Assembly (NCBI GenBank): GCA_009885665.1
Contig: VFKI01000073.1
Location: 1 to 6,263 of the forward strand
From: Gammaproteobacteria bacterium
GTDB taxonomy: Bacteria > Pseudomonadota > Gammaproteobacteria > DSM-16500
Direction of reading: 5' to 3'
Length of the DNA stretch: 6,263 bases
The notes below the pieces were generated by a model. It was given only the letters and a program-made list of their open reading frames with translations, did no database searches and was not told the origin of the DNA. Both the position numbers and the translations under genes were made by a program. Positions 1 to 6,166 of this stretch are shown here, piece after piece (position 1 is the first letter of the stretch; every line of letters starts with the position of its first letter).

Positions 1-2158
1 CGAAGTGCGTATGTCGCGTATTGCCCATGCGTTGTTGGCCGACCTTGAGAAAGAAACCGTCGATTTCGTCCCCAACTACGATGAATCTGAACATTCGCCG
101 GTGGTGTTTCCCGCGCGTTTTCCGAATTTATTGATTAATGGCTCATCCGGTATCGCGGTGGGCATGGCGACCAATATTCCGCCGCATAATCTCACCGAAA
201 CCATCAATGCCACGCTGGCGATGATTGATAAACCGGAGATCACCGTCGAAGAAATGATGGCCTATATGCCAGGACCGGATTTTCCGACTGCGGGTATTAT
301 TCATGGTCGCGCCGGCATTTTAGAAGCCTATCGCACCGGTCGCGGTCGCATTACCGTGCGCGCGCGCACCGAAATTGAAACAGTAGAAACCACCGGGCGC
401 GAACGCATTATCGTGACGGAACTGCCGTATCAAGTGAATAAAGCGCGGCTGGTCGAGCGGATCGCCGAACTGGTCAAAGAGAAAAAAATCGAAGGCATTT
501 CGGCATTACGCGATGAATCGGATAAACAAGGCATGCGCGTGGTGATAGAAGTGCGCCGCGGTGAAAATACTGATGTCATTTTAAATAACTTATTTGTCCA
601 TACGCAATTACAAACCGTGTATGGCATCAATATGGTGGCGCTGATCGATAATCAGCCGCGCATCTTAAATATTCGTGAAATTTTAGCGGCTTTTTTACGG
701 CATCGCCGCGAAGTCGTGACGCGCCGCACGGTGTTTGAATTACGTGCCGCGCGCGCGCGTGCCCATATTTTAGAAGGCATGGCGATTGCTTTGGCGAATA
801 TTGATGAAATGATTGCGCTGATTAAGCAATCTAAAGATTTAGCCGAAGCGCGCAGCGCATTATTGGCGCGCGTTTGGCGTCCAGCAACCATGACAGATTT
901 ATTGGAACGCGCCGGCGCCGATGCGCAATACGGCTTGGCGGACGATGGCTATCATTTATCGCCTGAACAAGCGCAATCGATTTTAGAAATGCGCTTACAT
1001 CGTTTAACCGGGTTGGAACAAAATAAAATTTTAGCGGAATACCGTGAATTACAAGCGTTGATCGCAAGATTGAAAGAAATCCTTGCGGATACAATGAAAT
1101 TGATGGCGGTGATCCGCGCTGAATTACTGGAAGTGCGCAATCAATTCGGCGATGCGCGCCGCACGGAAATCATTGAAAGCAGTGGCGATTTTTGTTTGGA
1201 AGATTTATTGCCGCAAGAAGAAGTGGTCGTCACTTTGTCACACGAAGGCTATGCTAAATCACAACCGGTAGCGCTCTATCAAGCGCAGCATCGTGGTGGG
1301 CGGGGTAAATCCGCAACAACGATCAAAGAAGAGGATTATATTGAACGTGTATTAGTCACGCATTCACATGCAACTATCCTATGTTTTTCCAGCGCGGGTA
1401 AAGTGTATTGGCTTAAAGCCTATCAATTGCCACAAGCAGGGCGTAATGCGCGCGGTAAACCGATCGTCAATTTATTACCCTTGGCGGAAGGCGAAAAAAT
1501 CAGCGCGATTTTACCCGTCAGTGAATATACCGAAGATCTTTATGTGTTTATGGCCACCACCATGGGTGTGGTCAAGAAAGTGCCGTTAACGGCCTTTGCC
1601 CGGCCACGCAGTAATGGGTTGATTGCGCTCGCACTCGACGACAATGATGCTTTGATTGGCGTGGATATCAGTGATGGTAAGCAAGATGTGATGTTGTTTA
1701 CCGATGCAGGCAAAGTGATACGCTTCAGCGAAGAAGATGTCCGTTCCATGGGGCGACAAGCGCGCGGTGTACGAGGGGTAAAACTCCCCGCCGGTCAGCG
1801 GATGATTTCGTTGGTGGTGGTGCATGGCGAGGGGGCTATTTTAACAGCGACTGAAAATGGCTATGGTAAACGCACGGCCATTGATGAATATCGTTGCACC
1901 GGCCGTGGTGGACAAGGGGTCATTTCCATTCAGGTGACAGAGCGTAATGGCCGTGTGGTCGGTGCGCTGCAAGTGTTGCCAGGCGATGAAATTATGTTAA
2001 TCAGCAACCGCGCGACTTTGGTGCGTATGCCTATAGATGAAGTGTCGGTCGTGGGTAGAAATACCCAAGGCGTGCGTTTGATTAATTTAGCGGAAGCAGA
2101 AGCATTAGTCGCTATGGAAAAAGTGGTGATGATCGAAGGTGGAGTGGTAGAAGAATAA
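1..2158 (+). CDS. gyrA: DNA gyrase subunit A, 5'-truncated by window edge
   Basis: GyrA is the DNA-cleaving and DNA-wrapping subunit of the A2B2 gyrase that introduces negative supercoils using ATP bound by GyrB. The gene enters from outside the window. The first whole codon (GAA, 2-4) aligns with E. coli Glu124, so the catalytic Tyr122 and the quinolone-resistance region lie just upstream; the GTG at 5 is not a start. Visible are the GSSGIAVGMATNIPPHN tower segment, with the intercalating isoleucine (E. coli Ile174) at 152-154, then the coiled-coil region with VRHRREVVTRR-type sequence around 690-725. The GyrA box, Q-H-R-G-G-R-G, lies at 1286-1306. This box separates gyrase from ParC and starts the DNA-wrapping beta-pinwheel (about 1210-2120). 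The protein ends in GGVVEE without the long acidic tail of E. coli GyrA. Estimated full length is about 840 residues, against 875 in E. coli. Its stop overlaps the cmk start. Identification is near certain. Confidence 0.97.
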   Translation, partial: EVRMSRIAHALLADLEKETVDFVPNYDESEHSPVVFPARFPNLLINGSSGIAVGMATNIPPHNLTETINATLAMIDKPEITVEEMMAYMPGPDFPTAGIIHGRAGILEAYRTGRGRITVRARTEIETVETTGRERIIVTELPYQVNKARLVERIAELVKEKKIEGISALRDESDKQGMRVVIEVRRGENTDVILNNLFVHTQLQTVYGINMVALIDNQPRILNIREILAAFLRHRREVVTRRTVFELRAARARAHILEGMAIALANIDEMIALIKQSKDLAEARSALLARVWRPATMTDLLERAGADAQYGLADDGYHLSPEQAQSILEMRLHRLTGLEQNKILAEYRELQALIARLKEILADTMKLMAVIRAELLEVRNQFGDARRTEIIESSGDFCLEDLLPQEEVVVTLSHEGYAKSQPVALYQAQHRGGRGKSATTIKEEDYIERVLVTHSHATILCFSSAGKVYWLKAYQLPQAGRNARGKPIVNLLPLAEGEKISAILPVSEYTEDLYVFMATTMGVVKKVPLTAFARPRSNGLIALALDDNDALIGVDISDGKQDVMLFTDAGKVIRFSEEDVRSMGRQARGVRGVKLPAGQRMISLVVVHGEGAILTATENGYGKRTAIDEYRCTGRGGQGVISIQVTERNGRVVGALQVLPGDEIMLISNRATLVRMPIDEVSVVGRNTQGVRLINLAEAEALVAMEKVVMIEGGVVEE

Positions 2159-2847
2159 TGGATAATCATAATACACTTCCGCCCGTCATCACGATTGATG
2201 GCGCCAGTGGCACGGGCAAGGGTGAAGTCACGCGGCGCATGGCGGCAAAACTGGGTTGGCATATGCTGGATAGTGGCGTGCTTTACCGCGCATTGGGTTT
2301 AGCTGCAACGCAACATCAAATTGCATTGGATGACGGGTCGGCACTCGCTGCGTTGGCGGGCAAGCTGGATTTATATTTTGAAGAAGCGCCCGATCACCAT
2401 CCAATCCGAATTCTATTGGAAAATATCGATGTCACCGACGTTATTCGCTTAGAAACCACGGGCAATATGGCGTCTAAAGTGGGCGCTATTTCGGCAGTAC
2501 GTACCGCATTACTCGAACGGCAACGCGCCTTTCGCCAGTGGCCGGGATTGGTGACCGATGGCCGTGATATGGGCACCGTTATTTTCCCCGATGCCAATTG
2601 TAAGATATTTTTAACGGCGAGTGCGGCGGAAAGAGCGCGGCGGCGCTATTTACAGTTGAAGCAGCAAGGCGTTAGTGGTAATCTTGGCGACCTTGCGCGT
2701 GAGATTGCTGAGCGTGACTCGCGGGATCAAAGCCGGGCAATCGCCCCTTTGCAGCCTGCAGTCGATGCAATTTGTATCGATACCGATACCCTGACCATCG
2801 AAGAAGTCGTTGCTCACGTGTTGCGTGTGTGGCATAGCTGCAGTTAG
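2158..2847 (+). CDS. cmk: cytidylate kinase (CMP/dCMP kinase)
   Basis: This cytosolic kinase phosphorylates CMP and dCMP to the diphosphates with ATP, recycling cytidine nucleotides from RNA turnover. The product is 229 residues, against 227 in E. coli. The P-loop G-A-S-G-T-G-K-G is at residues 15-22. LDSG (37-40) and Tyr43-Arg44 begin the CMP site, and Arg115 and Asp137 (in DGRDMGT, 134-140) match E. coli Arg110 and Asp132. Arg186, Asp190 and Arg193 in ERDxRDxxRAxAP match E. coli Arg181, Asp185 and Arg188, so all known substrate contacts appear intact. The ATG overlaps the gyrA stop by one base (TAATG). A GGAG at 2141-2144 lies 13 nt upstream, rather far for a strong ribosome site, and a weaker AGAAG lies closer, so translation is probably coupled to gyrA (inference). 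rpsA follows after 50 nt, the usual gammaproteobacterial partner. Confidence 0.97.
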   Translation: MDNHNTLPPVITIDGASGTGKGEVTRRMAAKLGWHMLDSGVLYRALGLAATQHQIALDDGSALAALAGKLDLYFEEAPDHHPIRILLENIDVTDVIRLETTGNMASKVGAISAVRTALLERQRAFRQWPGLVTDGRDMGTVIFPDANCKIFLTASAAERARRRYLQLKQQGVSGNLGDLAREIAERDSRDQSRAIAPLQPAVDAICIDTDTLTIEEVVAHVLRVWHSCS

Positions 2848-2869
2848 CAATCGAGCTAAACTGTTTTTT
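2841..2869 (+). terminator. terminator-like hairpin between cmk and rpsA (possible attenuator)
   Basis: CAGTTAGC (2841-2848) pairs with GCTAAACTG (2855-2863), leaving A2858 bulged and a six-base loop at 2849-2854. Six T residues follow directly at 2864-2869. This is the form of an intrinsic terminator, although the stem is only 8 bp and not GC-rich. The 5' arm contains the cmk stop codon (TAG, 2845-2847), so ribosomes finishing cmk could disrupt it. It lies upstream of an essential gene, so partial termination or attenuation is more plausible than full termination. Function is inferred from shape alone. Confidence 0.45.
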
Positions 2870-2900
2870 ATTAACTAACCTAGTTGAACTCCCTCCCATG
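2848..2900 (+). promoter_or_regulatory. SD-less rpsA leader with pyrimidine tract at the start codon
   Basis: No purine-rich Shine-Dalgarno sequence precedes the rpsA ATG (2898-2900). The nine bases directly before it are CTCCCTCCC (2889-2897), which resemble the anti-SD end of 16S rRNA rather than an SD. In E. coli, rpsA also lacks a canonical SD and its structured start region is the target of autogenous repression by free S1. The same arrangement is a reasonable inference here. The absence of an SD is read directly from the sequence; the regulation is not shown. Confidence 0.5.
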
Positions 2901-4592
2901 ACCGAAAGTTTCGCACAGTTATTTGAAGAAAGTATTGGTAAAACACCTATGGTGCCAGGCACTATCCTACAAGGTACGGTTGTTAAAGTGACAGCTGATT
3001 TTGTGACGATCAGTGTGGGTTTAAAATCAGAACCGGTCATCCCGATTGAGCAGTTTAAGGATGAGCGTGGCAATGTTGAAGTTGCCGAAGGCGATAGGGT
3101 ACGTGTCGCACTCGAAATGGTTGACGATGGCTTTGGCGTAACGCGTTTGTCACGTGAACGTGCGAAACGTCAAGAAGCATGGATTATTCTCGAAGAAGCT
3201 TTCGAAAGAAAAGAAAATGTACGTGGCGTTATTCAAGGCCGCGTCAAAGGTGGATTCACGGTTGAAGTCAATCGTATTCGCGCCTTCTTGCCAGGTTCAT
3301 TGGTGGATGTGCGTCCAGTACGCGACCCAGAAAATTTGGAAGGCAAAGAATTTGATTTCAAAGTTATTAAAATCGATGCTAAACGCAACAATATTGTTGT
3401 TTCACGTCGTTCGGCGATGGAAGCAGAAAACAGTGTTGAACGCGAAGCGTTATTGGATCGTCTGAAAGAAGGCGATGAAATCCAAGGTATCGTCAAAAAC
3501 CTTACCGATTACGGTGCATTTATTGATTTAGGCGGCATCGATGGCTTACTGCATATCACCGATATGTCGTGGAAGCGCGTGCGTCATCCAAGTGAAATTC
3601 TCGCGATTGGCGATGAATTAAAAGTACGTGTATTAAAATTTGATCGTGATAGTGCGCGTGTATCATTAGGCTTGAAGCAATTGGGCGATGATCCTTGGGC
3701 GGATATCAGCTTGCGTTACCCGGTTGGCAAGCGTTTGTCGGGTAAAGTCACTAATATTACCGACTATGGCTGCTTTGTTGAAGTCGAAGCCGGTATTGAA
3801 GGCTTAGTACACGTTTCTGAAATGGATTGGACCAATAAAAATGTCAATCCAGGTAAAGTGGTGCACTTAGGCCAAGAAGTGGAAGTGATGGTGTTAGACA
3901 TTGATGGTGAACGCCGCCGTATTTCGCTGGGCTTAAAACAATGTAATCTCAATCCATGGGAAGCTTTTGCAACTACGCATCAAAAAGGCGATAAAATCAC
4001 TGGCAAAATCAAATCCATCACCGATTTTGGCGTGTTTATTGGCTTGGATGGCGGGATCGATGGTTTGGTACATTTATCGGATATTTCTTGGAATGAAGCG
4101 GAAGGCACCGAAGCGATTCGTAAATTCCAGAAGGGCGATGAAGTCCATACGGTTATCTTGAGCATTGATGCAGAGCGTGAACGTATTTCCTTGCGTGTTA
4201 AGCAATTGGAAGGCGATCCGGTTAACGATTATCTCGAAGCCAATGAAAAAGGCACTGAAGTATCCGGTGTGGTATTGGAAGTTGAAGATAAGTCGATTAC
4301 TGTGGTGTTAGCGGATAAGGTCACGGGTATCTTGCGCAATAGCGATATGCAAGATAGCATCGATGACATGCATCTGCAGTTTAAACTGGGCGATACAGTT
4401 GATGCACGCATCAATGGCACCGATAGAAAAACGCACGCTGTTTCTTTAACCACCAAGCCCATTAAGGAAGGTAAAGATGCAAAAGATGCGAACCGTAAAT
4501 CTGCTGGTAAAGACAAAGACAGCAAGAAAAATGCGGCACCGTTGAAAACGACGCTGGGTGATTTAATGAAAGCGAAGTTTGATGGTGAGTAA
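2898..4592 (+). CDS. rpsA: 30S ribosomal protein S1
   Basis: S1 binds single-stranded mRNA leaders and helps the 30S subunit initiate on structured or weakly SD-marked messages. The 564-residue product, against 557 in E. coli, has six S1 (OB-fold) domains at roughly residues 20-87, 105-171, 192-260, 277-347, 364-434 and 452-521. The first two are the divergent ribosome-anchoring type. Domains 3 to 5 carry the RNA-binding pattern G-x-V-x-x-I/L-T-D-Y/F-G-x-F with G-L-V/L-H. Domain 6 is more divergent, as is usual. A Lys/Asp-rich tail (about 522-550) precedes a conserved-looking TTLGDLMKAKFDGE end. The N-terminus MTESFAQLFEES matches the family start, which fixes ATG 2898 despite the missing SD. 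It sits 50 nt after cmk, probably in one transcript with possible internal promoters. The usual next gene, ihfB, is absent. Confidence 0.98.
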   Translation: MTESFAQLFEESIGKTPMVPGTILQGTVVKVTADFVTISVGLKSEPVIPIEQFKDERGNVEVAEGDRVRVALEMVDDGFGVTRLSRERAKRQEAWIILEEAFERKENVRGVIQGRVKGGFTVEVNRIRAFLPGSLVDVRPVRDPENLEGKEFDFKVIKIDAKRNNIVVSRRSAMEAENSVEREALLDRLKEGDEIQGIVKNLTDYGAFIDLGGIDGLLHITDMSWKRVRHPSEILAIGDELKVRVLKFDRDSARVSLGLKQLGDDPWADISLRYPVGKRLSGKVTNITDYGCFVEVEAGIEGLVHVSEMDWTNKNVNPGKVVHLGQEVEVMVLDIDGERRRISLGLKQCNLNPWEAFATTHQKGDKITGKIKSITDFGVFIGLDGGIDGLVHLSDISWNEAEGTEAIRKFQKGDEVHTVILSIDAERERISLRVKQLEGDPVNDYLEANEKGTEVSGVVLEVEDKSITVVLADKVTGILRNSDMQDSIDDMHLQFKLGDTVDARINGTDRKTHAVSLTTKPIKEGKDAKDANRKSAGKDKDSKKNAAPLKTTLGDLMKAKFDGE

Positions 4593-4604
4593 GTAGCCGG
4601 CTAC
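4593..4604. repeat. 12-bp perfect palindrome directly after rpsA
   Basis: GTAGCCGGCTAC reads identically on both strands and begins at the first base after the rpsA stop codon. With no spacer it cannot form a stable RNA hairpin as a single copy, so a dimeric protein-binding site or the edge of a dispersed palindromic element is more likely. It lies six bases from the larger hairpin that follows, and the two may form one unit. Confidence 0.6.
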
Positions 4605-4610
4605 GCCAAG

Positions 4611-4664
4611 CCCTCACCCGTCAGCCGCCTTAGTGCCGTAGGCACTTAGGCGGTCGGGTGAGGG
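4611..4664. repeat. 54-nt GC-rich imperfect palindrome (REP-like or strong hairpin)
   Basis: The arms CCCTCACCCG (4611-4620) and CGGGTGAGGG (4655-4664) pair perfectly over 10 bp. Inside them, after an asymmetric internal loop (4621-4624 against 4654), 4625-4637 pairs with 4641-4653. That inner stem is 6 bp, one T-T mismatch (4631/4647) and 6 bp, closed by the loop GTA (4638-4640). In total 22 base pairs form in 54 nt. No T-run follows on either strand, so it is not a classical intrinsic terminator. It more resembles the intergenic palindromes (REP/MITE-like) often found after bacterial genes, and could protect the 3' end of rpsA mRNA or block convergent transcription. The palindrome is certain; the class is inferred. 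Confidence 0.75.
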
Positions 4665-4743
4665 GGTAGGTGCTGAGCTGTTGCTGTAAAAAGTGCTGAA
4701 ATAGGCAAACTGCTGAAGACTTTTGCACCTTGCATTTTCATAA

Positions 4744-4774
4744 GTTATTGAATAATAACGATTTTCTTGTTTTT
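4744..4774 (+). terminator. weak AT-rich hairpin plus T-rich tail, candidate rpsA terminator
   Basis: GTTATT (4744-4749) and AATAAC (4754-4759) form a 6-bp stem with a GAAT loop. The following 15 bases are T-rich, including T4 (4762-4765) and T5 (4770-4774). The stem is AT-only apart from one GC pair, so it would be a weak terminator at best. A second small stem, GTCT/AGAC (4785-4788 with 4793-4796), precedes six Ts at 4799-4804. Either could contribute to ending the rpsA transcript; neither is convincing alone. Confidence 0.25.
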
Positions 4775-4848
4775 AAATTGGTTTGTCTGTTTAGACTGTT
4801 TTTTGCGCGGTTTTTGGCGTGTTTTTAACGTGTTTTTAGCGTGTTTTT
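4770..4848. repeat. helically phased T-tracts with 11-bp tandem repeat (predicted curved DNA)
   Basis: Eight T-tracts on the + strand lie at 4770-4774, 4782-4784, 4790-4792, 4799-4804, 4811-4815, 4822-4826, 4833-4837 and 4844-4848. Their centres are on average about 10.6 bp apart, close to one helical turn. The last part is an imperfect 11-bp tandem repeat, with units GTGTTTTTAAC (4819-4829), GTGTTTTTAGC (4830-4840) and GTGTTTTTAAG (4841-4851). Phased A/T-tracts of this kind are known to curve DNA. The array runs from the intergenic gap to the folD stop codon. Confidence 0.7.
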
Positions 4849-5731
4849 AAGTGTTATTAACACGATTGTTAGCGTTTTTTAACGCATTGTCAGCAGCGGT
4901 CAACGTATTTTTTAACAACATGGCAACGGTCATGGGGCCGACACCACCTGGTACAGGGGTAATCCATGCGGCGCGTTCGCGGGCAATATTAAATTCAACA
5001 TCTCCGGTGAGCGAGCCATCGGCTAAGCGATTAATACCCACATCAATCACAGTTGCACCGATTTTTATCCATTCCCCTTTAATAATCCCAGGTTTGCCGA
5101 CAGCGCTGACGACGATATCCGCTTGACGAACAAAATAGCCTAAATCACGGGTAAAACGGTGACAAACCGTTGTGGTGCAACCGGCTAATAATAATTCTAA
5201 TGCCATTGGGCGGCCGACAATATTGGATGCGCCAACGATCACGGCATGACGATTTTTATAAATTTCACCAATGCGATCTAATAACTGCATGATGCCATAA
5301 GGTGTACAAGGTTGTAGCGTGGGGCGGCGTTGCGCGAGACGACCTAAATTATAAGGATGAAAACCATCGACATCTTTATGTGGAGTAATTAATTCCAATA
5401 AAGCATCTGCATCAATATGCGCGGGTAATGGCAGTTGCAATAGAATACCGTTGACACTGTCATCGTGATTTAATTTTTCTATCAAGCGATGTAATTCTAC
5501 TTCGCTGCAATCAGCCGGCAAAGTATGTGATATCGATTGTACGCCGGCAGTACGACATGCTTCACGTTTGTTGCGTACATAAATCGCTGAAGCGGGATCT
5601 TCACCAACCAAAATGACGGCGAGACACGGCGCGCGCAAACCTTGTTGTAAACGCGTTTGCACGCTGGCCGCAATTTCATTGCGAATTTGCGTTGCGATTG
5701 CTTTGCCGTCGATGCATTGTGCTTGGGACAT
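4847..5731 (-). CDS. folD: bifunctional methylenetetrahydrofolate dehydrogenase / methenyltetrahydrofolate cyclohydrolase
   Basis: FolD is a cytosolic, normally NADP-dependent homodimer. It oxidises 5,10-methylene-THF to methenyl-THF and hydrolyses that to 10-formyl-THF, which feeds purine synthesis and initiator-tRNA formylation. The product is 294 residues, against 288 in E. coli. The catalytic motif Tyr51-x-x-x-Lys55 (YVRNK) is present, as are the folate-site QLPLP (99-103), DVDGFHPYN (120-128), the Rossmann loop GASNIVGRP (167-175) and the signature PVPGGVGPMT (259-268). The start is ATG at 5731-5729 because MSQAQCIDGK aligns with the family N-terminus and AGGA (5742-5739) lies 7 nt upstream. 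An in-frame ATG at 5782 would add 17 residues unlike the family. The end, KNANNRVNNT, is Asn-rich and family-variable; its stop falls in the T-tract repeat. It faces rpsA and diverges from the tRNA operon. Confidence 0.97.
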   Translation of the reverse strand: MSQAQCIDGKAIATQIRNEIAASVQTRLQQGLRAPCLAVILVGEDPASAIYVRNKREACRTAGVQSISHTLPADCSEVELHRLIEKLNHDDSVNGILLQLPLPAHIDADALLELITPHKDVDGFHPYNLGRLAQRRPTLQPCTPYGIMQLLDRIGEIYKNRHAVIVGASNIVGRPMALELLLAGCTTTVCHRFTRDLGYFVRQADIVVSAVGKPGIIKGEWIKIGATVIDVGINRLADGSLTGDVEFNIARERAAWITPVPGGVGPMTVAMLLKNTLTAADNALKNANNRVNNT

Positions 5732-5738
5732 ATTTTTT

Positions 5739-5742
5739 TCCT
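5739..5742 (-). promoter_or_regulatory. folD ribosome binding site
   Basis: On the minus strand the leader reads CAGGAAAAAAAT before the ATG at 5731. AGGA with a 7-nt A-rich spacer is a normal Shine-Dalgarno arrangement. It supports the internal ATG over the upstream in-frame ATG at 5782. Confidence 0.75.
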
Positions 5743-5842
5743 GTTTAATGCTTAGCATCTTCAAGTGTAATGCGTATACCAAGGCGAGACATTATCATGA
5801 GTGCCGATGAAAGAGTAGCCGTCTTGTCGGTTTTGTATTGGT

Positions 5843-5886
5843 AAGTGTAACCTCAATATTGATGTTGATATATACCGGTTACATTT
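5843..5886. repeat. inverted repeat in the folD-tRNA intergenic region
   Basis: AAGTGTAACC (5843-5852) is matched by GGTTACATTT (5877-5886) in inverted orientation, with nine of ten positions Watson-Crick and one G-T pair. Between the arms lies a 10-bp perfect palindrome, TCAATATTGA (5853-5862). AAGTGTAA also recurs as a direct copy at 5763-5770. The arrangement suggests an operator or a structured leader for folD, but nothing identifies a regulator and chance is not excluded. The rest of 5732-5976 shows no credible small gene. Confidence 0.3.
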
Positions 5887-5924
5887 GAAGATGCGAAACT
5901 TCTGATTTTTTCTATTTAAATCTC

Positions 5925-5954
5925 TTGATTTAAGCATGCTGCTACAGGTATCAT
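5925..5954 (+). promoter_or_regulatory. sigma70-type promoter of the tRNA operon
   Basis: The -35 box TTGATT (5925-5930) and the -10 box TATCAT (5949-5954) are separated by 18 bp. GCCCAGC follows directly, a GC-rich discriminator typical of stable-RNA promoters under stringent control. Initiation would fall near 5961, leaving a short leader of about 16 nt before tRNA-Pro. Box matches and position are seen directly; stringent regulation is inferred from the discriminator. Confidence 0.6.
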
Positions 5955-5976
5955 GCCCAGCTCGTTATATTGGATG

Positions 5977-6050
5977 CGGGGTATAGCGCAGTCTGGTAGC
6001 GCGCCTGCTTTGGGAGCAGGATGTCGGGGGTTCGAATCCCTCTACCCCGA
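5977..6050 (+). tRNA. tRNA-Pro (anticodon TGG)
   Basis: The acceptor stem CGGGGTA (5977-5983) pairs with TACCCCG (6043-6049), with discriminator A6050. The C1-G72 pair and A73 are the bacterial proline identity signature. The D-stem is GCGC/GCGC. The anticodon stem CCTGC/GCAGG (6004-6008, 6016-6020) holds the loop TTTGGGA with anticodon TGG at 6011-6013. The T-arm contains TTCGAAT. This tRNA can read all CCN codons if U34 is suitably modified. No 3' CCA is encoded, so it must be added by the CCA-adding enzyme. It is the first gene of the tRNA operon. Confidence 0.96.
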
Positions 6051-6077
6051 TTATTTTAGCTCGCTGACAGTGGTGAG

Positions 6078-6151
6078 GCGCCTGTAGCTCAATCGGATAG
6101 AGCATCGGCCTTCTAAGCCGAGGGTAACAGGTTCGAATCCTGTCAGGCGCG
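6078..6151 (+). tRNA. tRNA-Arg (anticodon TCT)
   Basis: The acceptor stem GCGCCTG (6078-6084) pairs perfectly with CAGGCGC (6144-6150), with discriminator G6151. The anticodon stem TCGGC/GCCGA (6105-6109, 6117-6121) carries the loop CTTCTAA with anticodon TCT at 6112-6114, which reads AGA and AGG. The T-stem ACAGG/CCTGT closes TTCGAAT. The 3' CCA is not encoded. It lies 27 nt after tRNA-Pro and is presumably processed from the same precursor. Confidence 0.96.
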
Positions 6152-6166
6152 CAAATGTCGTGTAAT

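Noticed and set aside
5..13. GTG at 5 as a start of gyrA
   Set aside because: The codon before it (GAA, 2-4) continues the GyrA alignment (YTE-V/I-R), so the frame is open to the window edge and the gene is simply truncated.
1..2158. ParC instead of GyrA
   Set aside because: The GyrA box (QHRGGRG, 1286-1306) and a full-length pinwheel with gyrase-type repeats are present, and the sequence tracks GyrA throughout.
3154..3465. 103-codon + frame inside rpsA, and other antisense frames in gyrA, cmk and rpsA
   Set aside because: All lie inside strongly conserved coding sequence in another frame and show no recognisable domains or separate ribosome sites.
4593..4846. A small gene such as ihfB after rpsA
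   Set aside because: No frame in the gap shows IHF/HU features; the region is occupied by palindromes and T-rich repeats.
5732..5782. Upstream ATG extending folD by 17 residues
   Set aside because: The extension has no family similarity, and a good AGGA lies 7 nt before the internal ATG at 5731.
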